In this document: positions 10,133 through 19,045 of the stretch, in pieces
How positions within the stretch are numbered: the stretch's first letter is position 1
Layout of the letters: each line of letters opens with the position of its first letter
Assembly: GCF_026262505.1 (NCBI RefSeq)
Contig: NC_067206.1
Span: 17,381,319-17,445,318 of the forward strand
Reading direction: 5' to 3'
From: Trichomonas vaginalis G3
Taxonomy: Eukaryota; Parabasalia; Trichomonadida; Trichomonadidae
Length of the DNA stretch: 64,000 bases
Notes under the pieces: generated by a model
Database searches by the model: none
What the model was told of the DNA's origin: nothing
Seen by the model: the letters and a program-made list of their open reading frames with translations, nothing else
Program-made: the position numbers and the translations under genes

Positions 10133-10177
10133 TTTACATCGGTTAAAGTTTTAATTTAGTTTTTTATCTACAGTCAA

Positions 10178-10450
10178 ATGACTCAGTCAAATCCTACGGA
10201 CAAGACCCAAGGGGTCATAGATGTTGAAGCATTGAAGAAAGAAATTCGTGAACAAATTTTATCCGAACTGAAGGAACAAAAACCAGAACAAAAGCCAGAG
10301 AGACCAAAGAGAAAACTTAGTGAAAAACAACTAGCTGCATTAGCTGCTGGAAGACAGAAGAACCCACGTTTGCTGGCGAAAAAAGCTAGAGAAGAAGCAA
10401 AAGCAAAGGAAGAACAAAAAGCAAAGGAAGCTGAAGCAAAGAAAGAGTAA
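10178..10450 (+). CDS. Lysine/glutamate-rich protein (90 aa), unknown
   Basis: After a short polar start it is almost wholly K, E, Q and A (for example KKAREEAKAKEEQKAKEAEA), predicted as one long charged helix. A TTTTTTATCTAC motif lies 10 bp upstream of the ATG. It is followed 24 bp later by the 285-aa gene on the same strand. Small basic helical proteins in Polintons can bind DNA inside the particle, but nothing here proves that. Confidence 0.65.
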   Translation: MTQSNPTDKTQGVIDVEALKKEIREQILSELKEQKPEQKPERPKRKLSEKQLAALAAGRQKNPRLLAKKAREEAKAKEEQKAKEAEAKKE

Positions 10451-10474
10451 ATGGTTTATTTTTATCCAAACTAA

Positions 10475-11332
10475 ATGTATAGACAAATACCTTTATCTGT
10501 TGCGTTCAGTAGTGAAAACCCTGACGTCAAAATAAAGGGGAACAGAGTAACGTTTAAGTTTCCAACAGACTGGATTGTGAACATAAATGAAGAGAAGTAC
10601 ATTGGCATAACATCTATGTATATAACACGTGCTTTCAGAAAGGTTGACTTTATACTTCAAGTCGAGATAGAAAATGACGAACAGTCTTTAAGCGCCCAAA
10701 ACATTCACATATACAAATACTTTAAAGACGATACAACATTGTTGCAATGTATGATTTCATTTAATGAGATGTTCGAGAAAAAGTTCAATATTGAAGTACA
10801 AACTTTACAGCCTTTACGTGAGTTTCTTGCACAACTGAAAGAAGAAGGTAGTCAGCCACAACTTATAGACTTTCATTATGAATTTAATGAAAATGAAGAT
10901 GGAACTCATGACTGTCAGTTTGTTATATATTCACCATTCAATGAAGTCGCTAAAAAGAAAGAAAATCCATTACGTATAAGGTTTCAAATCTCTGAACCCA
11001 ATGAAGACTTCAAGAATGTTTTCAATTATGATGCAATACTTCCGAGGAAAAATGAATTTTCAAAGATTGTAACACCTGGCATTTGGGATAGAAAGCAAGC
11101 TATATTATATTCAAACTTAAGTAAGGGAGTTGAAAATGAGTTCATTGGTCATACAAGAACTTCACCACTGTCAAATCCTAAGTATTACAAGCTTACTGGC
11201 TTCAATCGTGAGTTTTGGATAGACATGTTCTCCACTCATGACCATAAGTGCCCAGTGTTCTTACCTCCAGATGGGAAAGATTGTTTATACATTGAAGCAC
11301 AATTGTTAAACTCTACAATAGCTGTATTGTAA
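10475..11332 (+). CDS. Capsid-associated-type protein of the F/YPxxW family (285 aa)
   Basis: The N-terminal block VTFKFPTDWIVNINEEKYIG and the C-terminal block PVFLPPDGKDCLYIEAQLLN are shared in pattern with the genes at 26256-27135 and 31023-31858. The three are therefore paralogues. The predicted fold is mainly beta. The repeated beta-rich design and linkage to capsid genes suggest a penton- or minor-capsid-type virion protein, but the family is not one I can name. TTTTTATCC sits 8 bp before the ATG at 10475. The frame is whole. Confidence 0.65.
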   Translation: MYRQIPLSVAFSSENPDVKIKGNRVTFKFPTDWIVNINEEKYIGITSMYITRAFRKVDFILQVEIENDEQSLSAQNIHIYKYFKDDTTLLQCMISFNEMFEKKFNIEVQTLQPLREFLAQLKEEGSQPQLIDFHYEFNENEDGTHDCQFVIYSPFNEVAKKKENPLRIRFQISEPNEDFKNVFNYDAILPRKNEFSKIVTPGIWDRKQAILYSNLSKGVENEFIGHTRTSPLSNPKYYKLTGFNREFWIDMFSTHDHKCPVFLPPDGKDCLYIEAQLLNSTIAVL

Positions 11333-11413
11333 ATGACCACATAGGCTTCGCCCATGCCGCTAGCGGCTTATTTTTATCACAAATGACCTCATTGCTGACA
11401 AAAATAAATGACC
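11333..11413. other. Short gap with a GC-rich palindrome between convergent genes
   Basis: The 81 bases between the 285-aa gene and pPolB hold GCCGCTAGCGGC (near 11360), one of the GC-rich mini-palindromes scattered through the element, and a TATTTTTATCAC motif followed by ATG with no long frame. Confidence 0.6.
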
Positions 11414-14400
11414 TCAGAACTTCAACTTACGAATAAAGCTTGTTTTAGTCGTTATTGAAAAGTTGAACTTTTCAGCAAAGCAAGGTTGACATGACTTACA
11501 TAAGTCGAATGCAATCTCTTGACCATCATAAAGTGCTTTGTAAAGTTTCATTAAACTGAACTCAGAGTCTTTGTCATATGTTCCAACAGGTATGTGAATG
11601 TTCTTATCTTCATTGTAATAGCATTGTATAGCTTCAGGAAACATTTCATTAGCGGTTAAAGCAATAACATCTTGCTTCACGCCTTTCATTCTGCAGTGAA
11701 ATGCAACTTCATTTAAATCATTCGTGAGTAAGTCTATGTAGGTCTTCTTTCCACAGAAAATACTTTTATAAGCTAAACTTTGTTTTCCAGGTGTTATTTC
11801 TGCAAAGTCGCTATGAAATTGACCAAGGTTCTTTCCTATAAGTTCTCTACCGTATCTCTTCTTAAACTCTGCTGCAAGCTTTGGGATGTCTTCATTATAT
11901 AAGTGCATACTGTCGGTATCCTGGTAAAATATTTGAAGACCCATGTCCTCTGCAGTACAGAATACTTCATTCATAATACGTTTTGACATAGACAGAATAT
12001 TAACACCAAGTGGACAGAAGTTAAAGTGTCTGCAAATGCTTTTCGTTAGCTTGAAAATAGTTTTATCTGAACCATCCAAACCTTCGAACTTCACTATATG
12101 GTTGTAATTTCTTATAGCATATCTTATAGCATCTTTGTCATCTACTATGGTTATTTTTGACTCAATAGGAGATAGAATAGTTTTGCCATAAATGCTGTTC
12201 AGAATGAGTTTTATAATTTCTTGTAAGGGGTTTTCTTCTTTCTTATACTTTAACCTTAACTCAAACAACTTCTTTACTTCATCTCTTATTCTCATATCTC
12301 TGTTTCCATCGTAATAGTATCCTTGCAACACTTCACATTTGACACCTTGATATTTTATGAGGTCTTGTAATGTTATATGGTCAACATACATGAGACAGCA
12401 AGTGTTTGAACTTCTTGGAACGTTAAGTTCTGGATTTAGTTCAGGGTCGCAAACTATTAAATGAAAGTGTCTGGGTATACCAATCTCTGTTATCTTAATG
12501 AGAACAAAGAAGCCAGACATAAACTTTTCACCAATGGGTTCCTTTTGGTCATCATCGAATAAATGTCTCATGAGATACTCTGTGTTTAACATTTCTTCCT
12601 TCAATACTTTTGGAATACCTTCTAAAGTATAAAGTCTTGCTATAGCTGAAGGATATAATGAAACAGTGTCGAAGTCAGCAATGAGTTTCTTTTTGCTCTT
12701 TTGTTTCATGTTATCTGACAACATACATCTTCCACCTTGAATGCATCTCGAAATAAATTCTCTTGGTTTATTTGAGAGGTCATAAAGATTTCCATTCGGG
12801 AAGTATACTCTGTTCTCAAACAATTTGTTAGCAATTGAACAAATACTAACGTAGTCATAAACGTTTAAATCAAACTCTTTCAATAAGTCATTGCGGAACT
12901 TTACAAAACCTTCTCTTAAAATTCTTACATCTTGTTTGCAGTAAAACGTGCTATATTTTTCTAAGTCGAAGTGGTTCTCATCTATTCTGCAACCTTTGAT
13001 GGAATCTATGTTTTTCATAAATGTATCTGCATCCCGGATAAACTTACATGCTTCAGAAATGACACCAGTTCTGTTGTCATTTGCTAACAAAACACTGCTG
13101 TAGTAGTTATATGGAAATACTTCTTTCGGTCCTGTTTGTAAGTTAAACATAGCAGGAAATAGTTTAAGCTTCTTATTTATAACACTGTAAGAGTCTTTTA
13201 TAATAATTGCCCGTCCTTTATATAAACCAGTTATTTGCATTGTTCGTGAACCTTTAATGATGGGAGTTCCTTTCACTTCTGTCATGTGTCTTAAGATGAA
13301 GTTTATGTCATAACTGAGGTTGTGAAAATATATTAAACTCTTGTCAGGGAGTCTTTCCAAAAATTCTGTTGCACAGTTTTGACCCCAAATGCTTTCACTC
13401 ACTGAACCATCTTCACTGTCATAACAGATGTTAAAAGCTTTATGAAAGCCATCCGTACTACACTCAAAGTCAGCAAAGAAAACGTGCTCAGGAATGAATT
13501 TACATTTAGCTTTATTTACTTCTTTTGACTCTGCTTTCTTCTTCAGTTGTACACAATACTTTGGAGCATATGTCAAATCTTTAAATGGTGCAAGGTTCTG
13601 TTTATATAAGTCAGTAGTATATGTGAAAAGTTCTCCATAAGAAATAGGTTCGAAATATTTGCACTCCCACAATGTTTTCATAACATCCCATAACGGTGTT
13701 GTTCTATCATAACGAACTACATATTTATCTTCTCTCTTTGTATAAATCTTCATCTGTTTCTCAATGTTCATTCCACCACAAGCTTTGAGAATTTCTTTAT
13801 AGTTTCGAATGAAGTATGTTGTCATTGGAAGTCTTTCATTTAGCATGTAGTGGTCTTCAACAAGAAGTAAGTCAATAGTTCTAACAGTTTCGCATTCTTT
13901 TGGTATATATCTCTTTATTTCATTATGTCTTGAGTCATTGAAATAACCAATGGTAACATTAAATGCTATACCTGTTGCGTCAGAAATTTCTTGTACTTTA
14001 CTTTGAGGAAAGTCTCTAACACGAATGACTTCTCTCATGTGGTCAATAGTTTCTTCATTTACTCCAGCCTGAATGCAAGCATAAACGAAACAATTGTCCT
14101 CTGTCATAAGTATTGCAGTTCTTTTGTTCAGTTCATTGAAGATTTGGTAGCGTTCAAGATTTATAGGTAATGTGCAAAGATACTTCCATAACTGACCGCT
14201 TCTCTTCTTATAAAACTTCTTTTCACCATTATCTTTCCAAAAGCTTTCTATAAGTGCTGGGTTTCCTGTTTGCTTAAGAGCTTCCAAAATGGCTTTCTGG
14301 TCATTTGTCAGTGTGCTTTCATCTCTATATGGTCTCTTTTTTGGTTTGCCTTTCTTTACATCTGACATCGTTAAGCCTTCATATTCTGTTAAATCATACA

Positions 14401-15262
14401 TCTTTATTTCAGTAAGATTCTTTATGTTTGTCAAGAAGAAGTCATAGTGCATTTCAACAATACCTGCAGCATTTGCTTCTATCTCTGATATAAAGTTCTC
14501 CTTCAAGAGCTGATGTAGTAATGTTCCAATATTATTGAGGTTTAACGTAGAACATTCATACTTTCCACCAAGTTTATAACATACCATCCATCTTTGTTGC
14601 GAGTTTATTTTAATTTTCTCTAAGAGTCTCATGAAAACCTTACCGAAATGTTTGTGTAAATATTCTCTGTTTGGTTCATCTAAAGCTTCGATGTTAAAGT
14701 CAATGAGTCTATTGCCTGACTTCACATTTCTCTTCCTATTCTCTTCATCTTTCTTTAACCATCTCTCACCTTCTTTTGGTTTGTCGTCAATGGAACGAAT
14801 GACATCGTTAGCTTTGCGAACTTGTTCTATAGCACTTTTAAACATCTCTCTTCTCTGTTGTTTCAGTGTGTCGTCTCTTCTTCTTGTTTCACCAACGTTT
14901 GCATTTGTTATGTCAAACATTTCTTGACGAACATCATGCGAAAGAGCTTTACGAGTATGACCAACGTTCGCATTTGTTATGTCAAACATTTCTCTTCTTA
15001 CTTCATGAGGTACTGAACGTCTATGATATAAGTCAATAGCAATGTCATTTAAAGGAAATGCTCTTGCATGGACTTCGTCCTCGCCGCGTTGCGGCTTTAT
15101 GAACTCATGAATTCTATCATAACTTATTGCACCATTGTAGTCTTTAATGAAGTCAGCGAGTGCTTTTTTGTTTGTCGCGTAATGTTTTGCAACATCTATA
15201 TTAGCTTCTGTAAGAAGTTGTTTTATTTCCGAGTGTTCTAACTTAGACAACTTCCGATACAT
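11414..15262 (-). CDS. Protein-primed family B DNA polymerase (pPolB), 1282 aa
   Basis: Exonuclease motifs are FADFECSTD (about residue 596), YFHNLSYDINF (about 650) and YCKQDVRIL (about 775). Polymerase motifs are DFDTVSLYPS (about 862), KLILNSIYGKT (about 1017) and YQDTDSMHL (about 1112). This order and spacing is that of the protein-primed polymerases of Polintons, which copy linear DNA from its ends. The long N-terminal region includes a duplicated MFDITNANVG repeat (residues about 90-135) and a block near residues 385-470 with DNCFVYACIQAG and VEDHYMLNE, which has the look of an OTU-type cysteine protease. A GC-rich mini-palindrome near 15080 adds residues in frame. The frame is whole. 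It diverges from the 134-aa gene. Confidence 0.95.
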   Translation of the reverse strand: MYRKLSKLEHSEIKQLLTEANIDVAKHYATNKKALADFIKDYNGAISYDRIHEFIKPQRGEDEVHARAFPLNDIAIDLYHRRSVPHEVRREMFDITNANVGHTRKALSHDVRQEMFDITNANVGETRRRDDTLKQQRREMFKSAIEQVRKANDVIRSIDDKPKEGERWLKKDEENRKRNVKSGNRLIDFNIEALDEPNREYLHKHFGKVFMRLLEKIKINSQQRWMVCYKLGGKYECSTLNLNNIGTLLHQLLKENFISEIEANAAGIVEMHYDFFLTNIKNLTEIKMYDLTEYEGLTMSDVKKGKPKKRPYRDESTLTNDQKAILEALKQTGNPALIESFWKDNGEKKFYKKRSGQLWKYLCTLPINLERYQIFNELNKRTAILMTEDNCFVYACIQAGVNEETIDHMREVIRVRDFPQSKVQEISDATGIAFNVTIGYFNDSRHNEIKRYIPKECETVRTIDLLLVEDHYMLNERLPMTTYFIRNYKEILKACGGMNIEKQMKIYTKREDKYVVRYDRTTPLWDVMKTLWECKYFEPISYGELFTYTTDLYKQNLAPFKDLTYAPKYCVQLKKKAESKEVNKAKCKFIPEHVFFADFECSTDGFHKAFNICYDSEDGSVSESIWGQNCATEFLERLPDKSLIYFHNLSYDINFILRHMTEVKGTPIIKGSRTMQITGLYKGRAIIIKDSYSVINKKLKLFPAMFNLQTGPKEVFPYNYYSSVLLANDNRTGVISEACKFIRDADTFMKNIDSIKGCRIDENHFDLEKYSTFYCKQDVRILREGFVKFRNDLLKEFDLNVYDYVSICSIANKLFENRVYFPNGNLYDLSNKPREFISRCIQGGRCMLSDNMKQKSKKKLIADFDTVSLYPSAIARLYTLEGIPKVLKEEMLNTEYLMRHLFDDDQKEPIGEKFMSGFFVLIKITEIGIPRHFHLIVCDPELNPELNVPRSSNTCCLMYVDHITLQDLIKYQGVKCEVLQGYYYDGNRDMRIRDEVKKLFELRLKYKKEENPLQEIIKLILNSIYGKTILSPIESKITIVDDKDAIRYAIRNYNHIVKFEGLDGSDKTIFKLTKSICRHFNFCPLGVNILSMSKRIMNEVFCTAEDMGLQIFYQDTDSMHLYNEDIPKLAAEFKKRYGRELIGKNLGQFHSDFAEITPGKQSLAYKSIFCGKKTYIDLLTNDLNEVAFHCRMKGVKQDVIALTANEMFPEAIQCYYNEDKNIHIPVGTYDKDSEFSLMKLYKALYDGQEIAFDLCKSCQPCFAEKFNFSITTKTSFIRKLKF

Positions 15263-15317
15263 CTTTAGTAGGAAATAAAAAAATATTTTTTGAAAAAATT
15301 AGATTAGATTTTTTAAG

Positions 15318-15330
15318 GTTAGTTTTAAAA
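15318..15330 (+). promoter_or_regulatory. GTTAGTTTTA motif upstream of the 134-aa gene
   Basis: GGTTAGTTTTAAAA lies 21-34 bp before the ATG at 15352 and is nearly the same as the motif before the primase at 4449. Confidence 0.5.
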
Positions 15331-15351
15331 TATTTCAAACTTTTTATTTTA

Positions 15352-15756
15352 ATGAAACACATGCAAGATTGCAAGTTCTTTTCATACAATGCTCTCGCTA
15401 CTGCCATCAAGAATGAGTTCAATGGTGCTTCAAACGTTAATGTTATCTTTAACAAGAAGTTTGTGAAAGAATCTAAGTTCGGTCAGTATGTCAGACCATT
15501 AGCTATTGTCATTGACCGCAAACGTTATACTTCACAAGAGTTAGCAGTAGTTTTGAAACAAAAGGGTTTCTTCGTGAATGTCAAAGATACTCATTATACT
15601 GTTATAAAGAACTCCAACATTGACTTCTTCAGTATTGCTTTAAATCTTTCCGAACAGAAAGAATATAAGAAGGGTGAAAATTGTGAAATATTATCCTTCA
15701 TCTCTGAAGACAATAACGAACAAAGATGTTATACAAAAGTTCTTACCAAAGGTTGA
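15352..15756 (+). CDS. Conserved Maverick protein, about 134 aa, unknown
   Basis: It begins MKHMQDCKFFSYNALATAIK and contains FGQYVRPLAIVIDRKRYTSQ and FSIALNLSEQKEYKKGE. Homologous sequence lies beside pPolB in Maverick B (36561-36796 and 39946-40254), again divergent from the polymerase. The constant position suggests a replication partner, for instance a small DNA-binding or terminal-protein-like factor, but there is no motif to prove it. The copy may not be whole. The conserved block is basic and has a beta-alpha-beta pattern. Confidence 0.65.
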   Translation: MKHMQDCKFFSYNALATAIKNEFNGASNVNVIFNKKFVKESKFGQYVRPLAIVIDRKRYTSQELAVVLKQKGFFVNVKDTHYTVIKNSNIDFFSIALNLSEQKEYKKGENCEILSFISEDNNEQRCYTKVLTKG

Positions 15757-15836
15757 AGAAGCTTCTATTGACATTGACGAAGGAAGTGAAATGGTTGAAG
15801 AAATTGACCCTGAAGCTATTTAACCAAAAATATATT

Positions 15837-15880
15837 TTTGGTGAAGAGGTGAGATTTCACCTGTTTTTTCACCTCATTCT
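15837..15880. terminator. GAGGTGAGATTTCACCT hairpin
   Basis: The inverted repeat AGGTGAGATTTCACCT is followed by TTTTTTCACCTC. It lies between the 134-aa gene and the convergent KilA-N gene. Confidence 0.5.
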
Positions 15881-15927
15881 CTCTTCGTTAATGTTGTCGT
15901 GACTTCTTCGTTAATGTTGTCGTGACT

Positions 15928-16788
15928 TCATTCTTCCTCTTTGAAGTTATCGAAATATTCTGTTATTTTTTCCTTCAGTAATGGTAAGTCTTCTTTGAAG
16001 GTAAGTATTGTGCAACCTTTGATGTCATAGTGTGTTTGAGGAAGAGTATTTTTGACAATTTCTTTTATTTGCTCATTCGGTGTCATTGAAATCGGTAAGT
16101 TTTCACGATAGAACCAGTTTCTGTCAGATTTATATATTTTAGCAAGGTCGTAAAAGCTTTTGTTGTTTCTTCTGACTAAATGCAACATAACCATATCTTT
16201 ATCTTCTTCATTCTCCAACTCTTCAGTATAAATCATATACTTATAGTTCTTTTCCTTTCCTTTTGGTACTGAACGCGGTATTCTTTTCTGTATGCTTTTG
16301 TCTTTGGATTCAATGACTTCATCTTTTGCTTGAAGTTTCTTTTCCATCTCTCCACGTTCTTGTCTGTGAAGTTCGTCAAGAAGTTTGTAAATATTCCAAG
16401 CATAACGTGGTGAAGCCCACATTGCAACTGCATTTACTAAAAGTCTATGAACATAATATCCTCTCAAACCGTTTGGCAATTTTTCACGGTTTTCATAGAG
16501 TTTTGGCGACTGGGATTTTTTACCTACTCGCTGTTCTTCACTGTTTTCAGAAAAAAGTACGTCTCGCTGTGCTTCACTTAATAGTTCTATGGTGCTTTGG
16601 TTCCTAAACCAGTCTTTAGGAAGCTTAGTATCTGGAGCAAAACAAGCCGTCAAAATACTTTGCATTTGGTACATGTCGTCTTTGACAGAACGAATGAGTC
16701 TCAATTGTTTGTTATACTGTATGTATTCGTATTCTTCATTTATGACTTCATGAACGATAGCAGTTGTTGTGTTCTCTAATGTTGACAT
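15928..16788 (-). CDS. KilA-N domain protein with DUF3627-like C-terminus (286 aa)
   Basis: Residues about 45-150 match the KilA-N pattern: DWFRNQSTIELLSEAQ, then GLRGYYVHRLLVNAVAMWAS and PRYAWNIYKLLDELHRQ. KilA-N is a DNA-binding domain common in large DNA viruses and phages. A linker (QAKDEVIESKDKSIQKR) likely forms a coiled coil, and the C-terminal 110 residues (YMIYTEELENEEDKDMVMLH through a repeated K/R-N-N pattern) look like the domain often paired with KilA-N in virus proteins. It would act in the nucleus as a regulator or replication factor. A GTTAGTTTTT motif lies about 45 bp upstream. Confidence 0.85.
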   Translation of the reverse strand: MSTLENTTTAIVHEVINEEYEYIQYNKQLRLIRSVKDDMYQMQSILTACFAPDTKLPKDWFRNQSTIELLSEAQRDVLFSENSEEQRVGKKSQSPKLYENREKLPNGLRGYYVHRLLVNAVAMWASPRYAWNIYKLLDELHRQERGEMEKKLQAKDEVIESKDKSIQKRIPRSVPKGKEKNYKYMIYTEELENEEDKDMVMLHLVRRNNKSFYDLAKIYKSDRNWFYRENLPISMTPNEQIKEIVKNTLPQTHYDIKGCTILTFKEDLPLLKEKITEYFDNFKEEE

Positions 16789-16827
16789 ATCTGTCTTTAC
16801 ATACAGGATAAAAAAATAAATAAAATA

Positions 16828-16848
16828 AAAACTAACTTTATTTTTTTT
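16828..16848 (-). promoter_or_regulatory. GTTAGTTTT motif upstream of KilA-N
   Basis: On the minus strand AAAGTTAGTTTTTATTTTAT precedes the KilA-N start at 16788, in the same orientation and at a spacing similar to the other four sites. Confidence 0.45.
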
Positions 16849-16895
16849 GAGATAAACACTATTTCTTCACAACATTAAATTTTATCCTGTATGAA

Positions 16896-17270
16896 ATGAC
16901 TTTAAAAAGATTATTGACTGACTTCGAATACTATCTCATTGACGCACTGACAGACCCTCAAAACTGTGTTGAAAGTTCTTTAAGCTTTAAGATTGAAGGT
17001 ACGACGCATTTTGTCTTCACTTACGTATTGAAAGAATATGACCGTTATCATAACGAAGTGAATCAAACACTAATAAAATTTGTAGATAAAAAATTGGTTA
17101 ACAATGAATATTTTAAACGTGAAGACCCAAACACTGCTGGAGATGATGAAGAATACAGACAAGTTATTGAAAAAAATAACGCAAGATTAGATGCAATAGA
17201 AAAGAAGTTTAATGAATGTCTTACAAACACGTATGAATATCTTATGCAGTGGGAAGCCAGATGGAAATAA
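16896..17270 (+). CDS. Conserved acidic Maverick protein (124 aa), unknown
   Basis: It starts MTLKRLLTDFEYYLIDALTD and includes FTYVLKEYDRYHNEVNQTLI and a helical end, NARLDAIEKKFNECLTNTYE. A diverged homologue lies at 36213-36530 in Maverick B, again in the block near pPolB, so it belongs to the common gene set. Predicted mostly helical with no membrane segment. Function unknown. Confidence 0.7.
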   Translation: MTLKRLLTDFEYYLIDALTDPQNCVESSLSFKIEGTTHFVFTYVLKEYDRYHNEVNQTLIKFVDKKLVNNEYFKREDPNTAGDDEEYRQVIEKNNARLDAIEKKFNECLTNTYEYLMQWEARWK

Positions 17271-17308
17271 ATTTACGTCAAATATGCAATTTATAAAATC
17301 TTATGTCG

Positions 17309-17384
17309 ACAGGCTACGTAGCACAGTGGTCTAAGGTGGTGTTATGGAGGGGTCAGGGTCTGTGGTTCGAACCGCGACAGCGCC
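17309..17384 (+). tRNA. tRNA-like sequence with A- and B-box matches (possibly decayed)
   Basis: GTAGCACAGTGGTCTAAGGT resembles the D-arm (A box), and GTGGTTCGAACCGC some 40 bp later resembles the T-arm (B box GGTTCGAANCC). The T-stem and acceptor pair poorly, so it may be a decayed tRNA or a chance promoter-like match. Confidence 0.25.
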
Positions 17385-17448
17385 GTATTTTCTTATTTTC
17401 TTTATTTGTCTTGTTTGTCGTGAATAAAAAGTGTCATAAAAGTGCTCT

Positions 17449-17514
17449 ATCTTCCACGGGAATAAATAAAAAATTTACTTTATTTCTTCTTTATTTCTTT
17501 GTTCCCGTGGAAGA
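17449..17514. repeat. Long inverted repeat, CTTCCACGGGAA
   Basis: CTTCCACGGGAATAAATAAA pairs with the later TTTATTTCTTTGTTCCCGTG around an A/T-rich loop, giving a stem of about 20 bp. It lies in the non-coding 640-bp stretch between the convergent 124-aa and 321-aa genes. Confidence 0.75.
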
Positions 17515-17611
17515 AGGGTTTTTGCCGTTTTTTCTCAGCCGAAATCAACGATTTTTTCATTTTTGGAATCCTTAGCAAATGAGGAATCTTTTCTCTCGTG
17601 GAAGCTTTGAC

Positions 17612-17910
17612 CAAAAATATAATTTAGGTGAAGAGGTGAGATTTCACCTCTTTTTTCACCTAATTTTTCACCCTCATGACTTTGTCATAACTTCTTCGTA
17701 AATGCTTTGTCATAACTTCTTCGTAAATGCTTTGTCATAACTTCTTCGTAAATGCTTTGTCATAACTTCTTCGTAAATGCCTTGTCAAGATTTCATCGTA
17801 AATGCTTTGTCATGACTTCTTCGTAAATGAGTGTAAATGACCAAAAATATAATTTAGGTGAAGAGGTGAGATTTCACCTCTTTTTTCACCTAATTTTTCA
17901 CCTCTTTTTT
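17612..17910. repeat. Two hairpin terminator-like units flanking a 28-bp tandem repeat
   Basis: A 60-bp unit (AAAATATAATTTAGGTGAAG then GAGGTGAGATTTCACCTC) occurs at 17612 and again at 17839. Between them a 28-bp unit close to CTTTGTCATAACTTCTTCGT is repeated about five times (17682-17835). The block separates two convergent genes and most likely marks their 3' ends. Confidence 0.8.
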
Positions 17911-18876
17911 TCACAAGCGTTTTACATGAATTGTACGATGTATATTTGAAATCCTAAACAGTTTTGTAGCTTCTATTTCTTCGCTGAGGATATCAAAAGT
18001 TTTAACAATGCCGAAAGTCTCTTTATATTTCTTCTTGACGTCAGATAGAAGGAAATCTTCTACTGTTGGATAGTTTTTGTTCAGAAATGCTAACATGTCC
18101 ATTTTATCTTCTGCTGGCTTTTCTGCTTCTTTCTTTAAGTCTGCATAGTCGTTTCGCATTCTTTCTATCTCTTTGACGGAGTAGTTATATTTCCTTATTG
18201 CTGCTTTACATTTTGAACATTGTGGGTTCATTTTTGCATTATACATTGAAATTTGACCTGCTAGAACAACTAAAGCGTCAATTGCTCTCTTCATCTCAAA
18301 CATAGCGGGTCTTAGTTGTTCGTTCCATACTTTGCCTCTTCTATCTTTATCTCTTATTTCCCAAACACATTCAGCAACTAACGAAACAAAGTTGTCGTAG
18401 GTCTTAAATTCTTCAGATTTATATATGTCAGAAACATTCTTATATACCATATCGCAATCTTTGTCCATAACTTTATGGTTGCAATGAAAACCAAGGAATT
18501 CATAATTTACTTTACGTATGAACTTCTTTATTTCTACTGAGTCAGTTGCTTTGACTTCAATTTCGTCGAATTCAGGAATAGTTAGTTTTTGATGCTGAAT
18601 TTCAGGTAGTTTAGGTAAATGGTCGATGAGGTCCTCCATTTCATAAAGATACTGTTCATTTGTTTCATCTTTCGCACTACAGTCTAAATTACTTGTTAAA
18701 AGTTCCTGCTTAATTTTTTGTATTTCTGTTTCGAAAGTAAATGAAGAAGGAATGAAGCTTTCCATCTCTACTAACATAGATGTTGGATTCATGACTAACG
18801 AGTTTGGTGAAGTTGTTGTGGACAGAGTCCCGCCGTTCGCGGCTTGAATTGTTGTTGTGCCGATTGTTGAAATCAT
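17911..18876 (-). CDS. 321-aa protein with CxxC pair, unknown
   Basis: It starts MISTIGTTTIQAANGGTLST, where the AANGG part is encoded by a GC-rich mini-palindrome (18826-18843). The middle is acidic and helical. NPQCSKCKAAIRKYNYSVKE near residue 220 holds a CxxC pair that could be half of a zinc site. A C-terminal basic end (HRTIHVKRL) follows. A GTTAGTTTTA motif lies about 36 bp upstream of the start. No family recognised. Its motif class and place next to KilA-N suggest expression with the replication genes. Confidence 0.65.
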   Translation of the reverse strand: MISTIGTTTIQAANGGTLSTTTSPNSLVMNPTSMLVEMESFIPSSFTFETEIQKIKQELLTSNLDCSAKDETNEQYLYEMEDLIDHLPKLPEIQHQKLTIPEFDEIEVKATDSVEIKKFIRKVNYEFLGFHCNHKVMDKDCDMVYKNVSDIYKSEEFKTYDNFVSLVAECVWEIRDKDRRGKVWNEQLRPAMFEMKRAIDALVVLAGQISMYNAKMNPQCSKCKAAIRKYNYSVKEIERMRNDYADLKKEAEKPAEDKMDMLAFLNKNYPTVEDFLLSDVKKKYKETFGIVKTFDILSEEIEATKLFRISNIHRTIHVKRL

Positions 18877-18956
18877 ATCTTTTATACAAAATAAAAAATA
18901 AATAAAAATAAAACTAACTTTATTTTTTCTATCTTAAGGAAATTCACGAAAATTCA

Positions 18957-19012
18957 AGAGGTGAAAAAACAGGTGAGAAAACAGGTGAAATCTCACCTCT
19001 TCACCTATAATA
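18957..19012. terminator. GGTGAAATCTCACC hairpin downstream of the integrase
   Basis: GAGGTGAAAAAACAGGTGAG and AACAGGTGAAATCTCACCTC make the same hairpin type as at 7218, 15837, 17629 and 17855. Here it lies just past the integrase stop, between two minus-strand genes. Confidence 0.45.
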
Positions 19013-19045
19013 TATTTTTGTCTGATTTACATCCAACGAAAAAGT

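Noticed and set aside
17303-17575. Plus-strand frame of 90 codons after the tRNA-like stretch
   Set aside because: It runs across the tRNA-like stretch and the long inverted repeat, and the residues are F/L-rich as expected from T-rich DNA.
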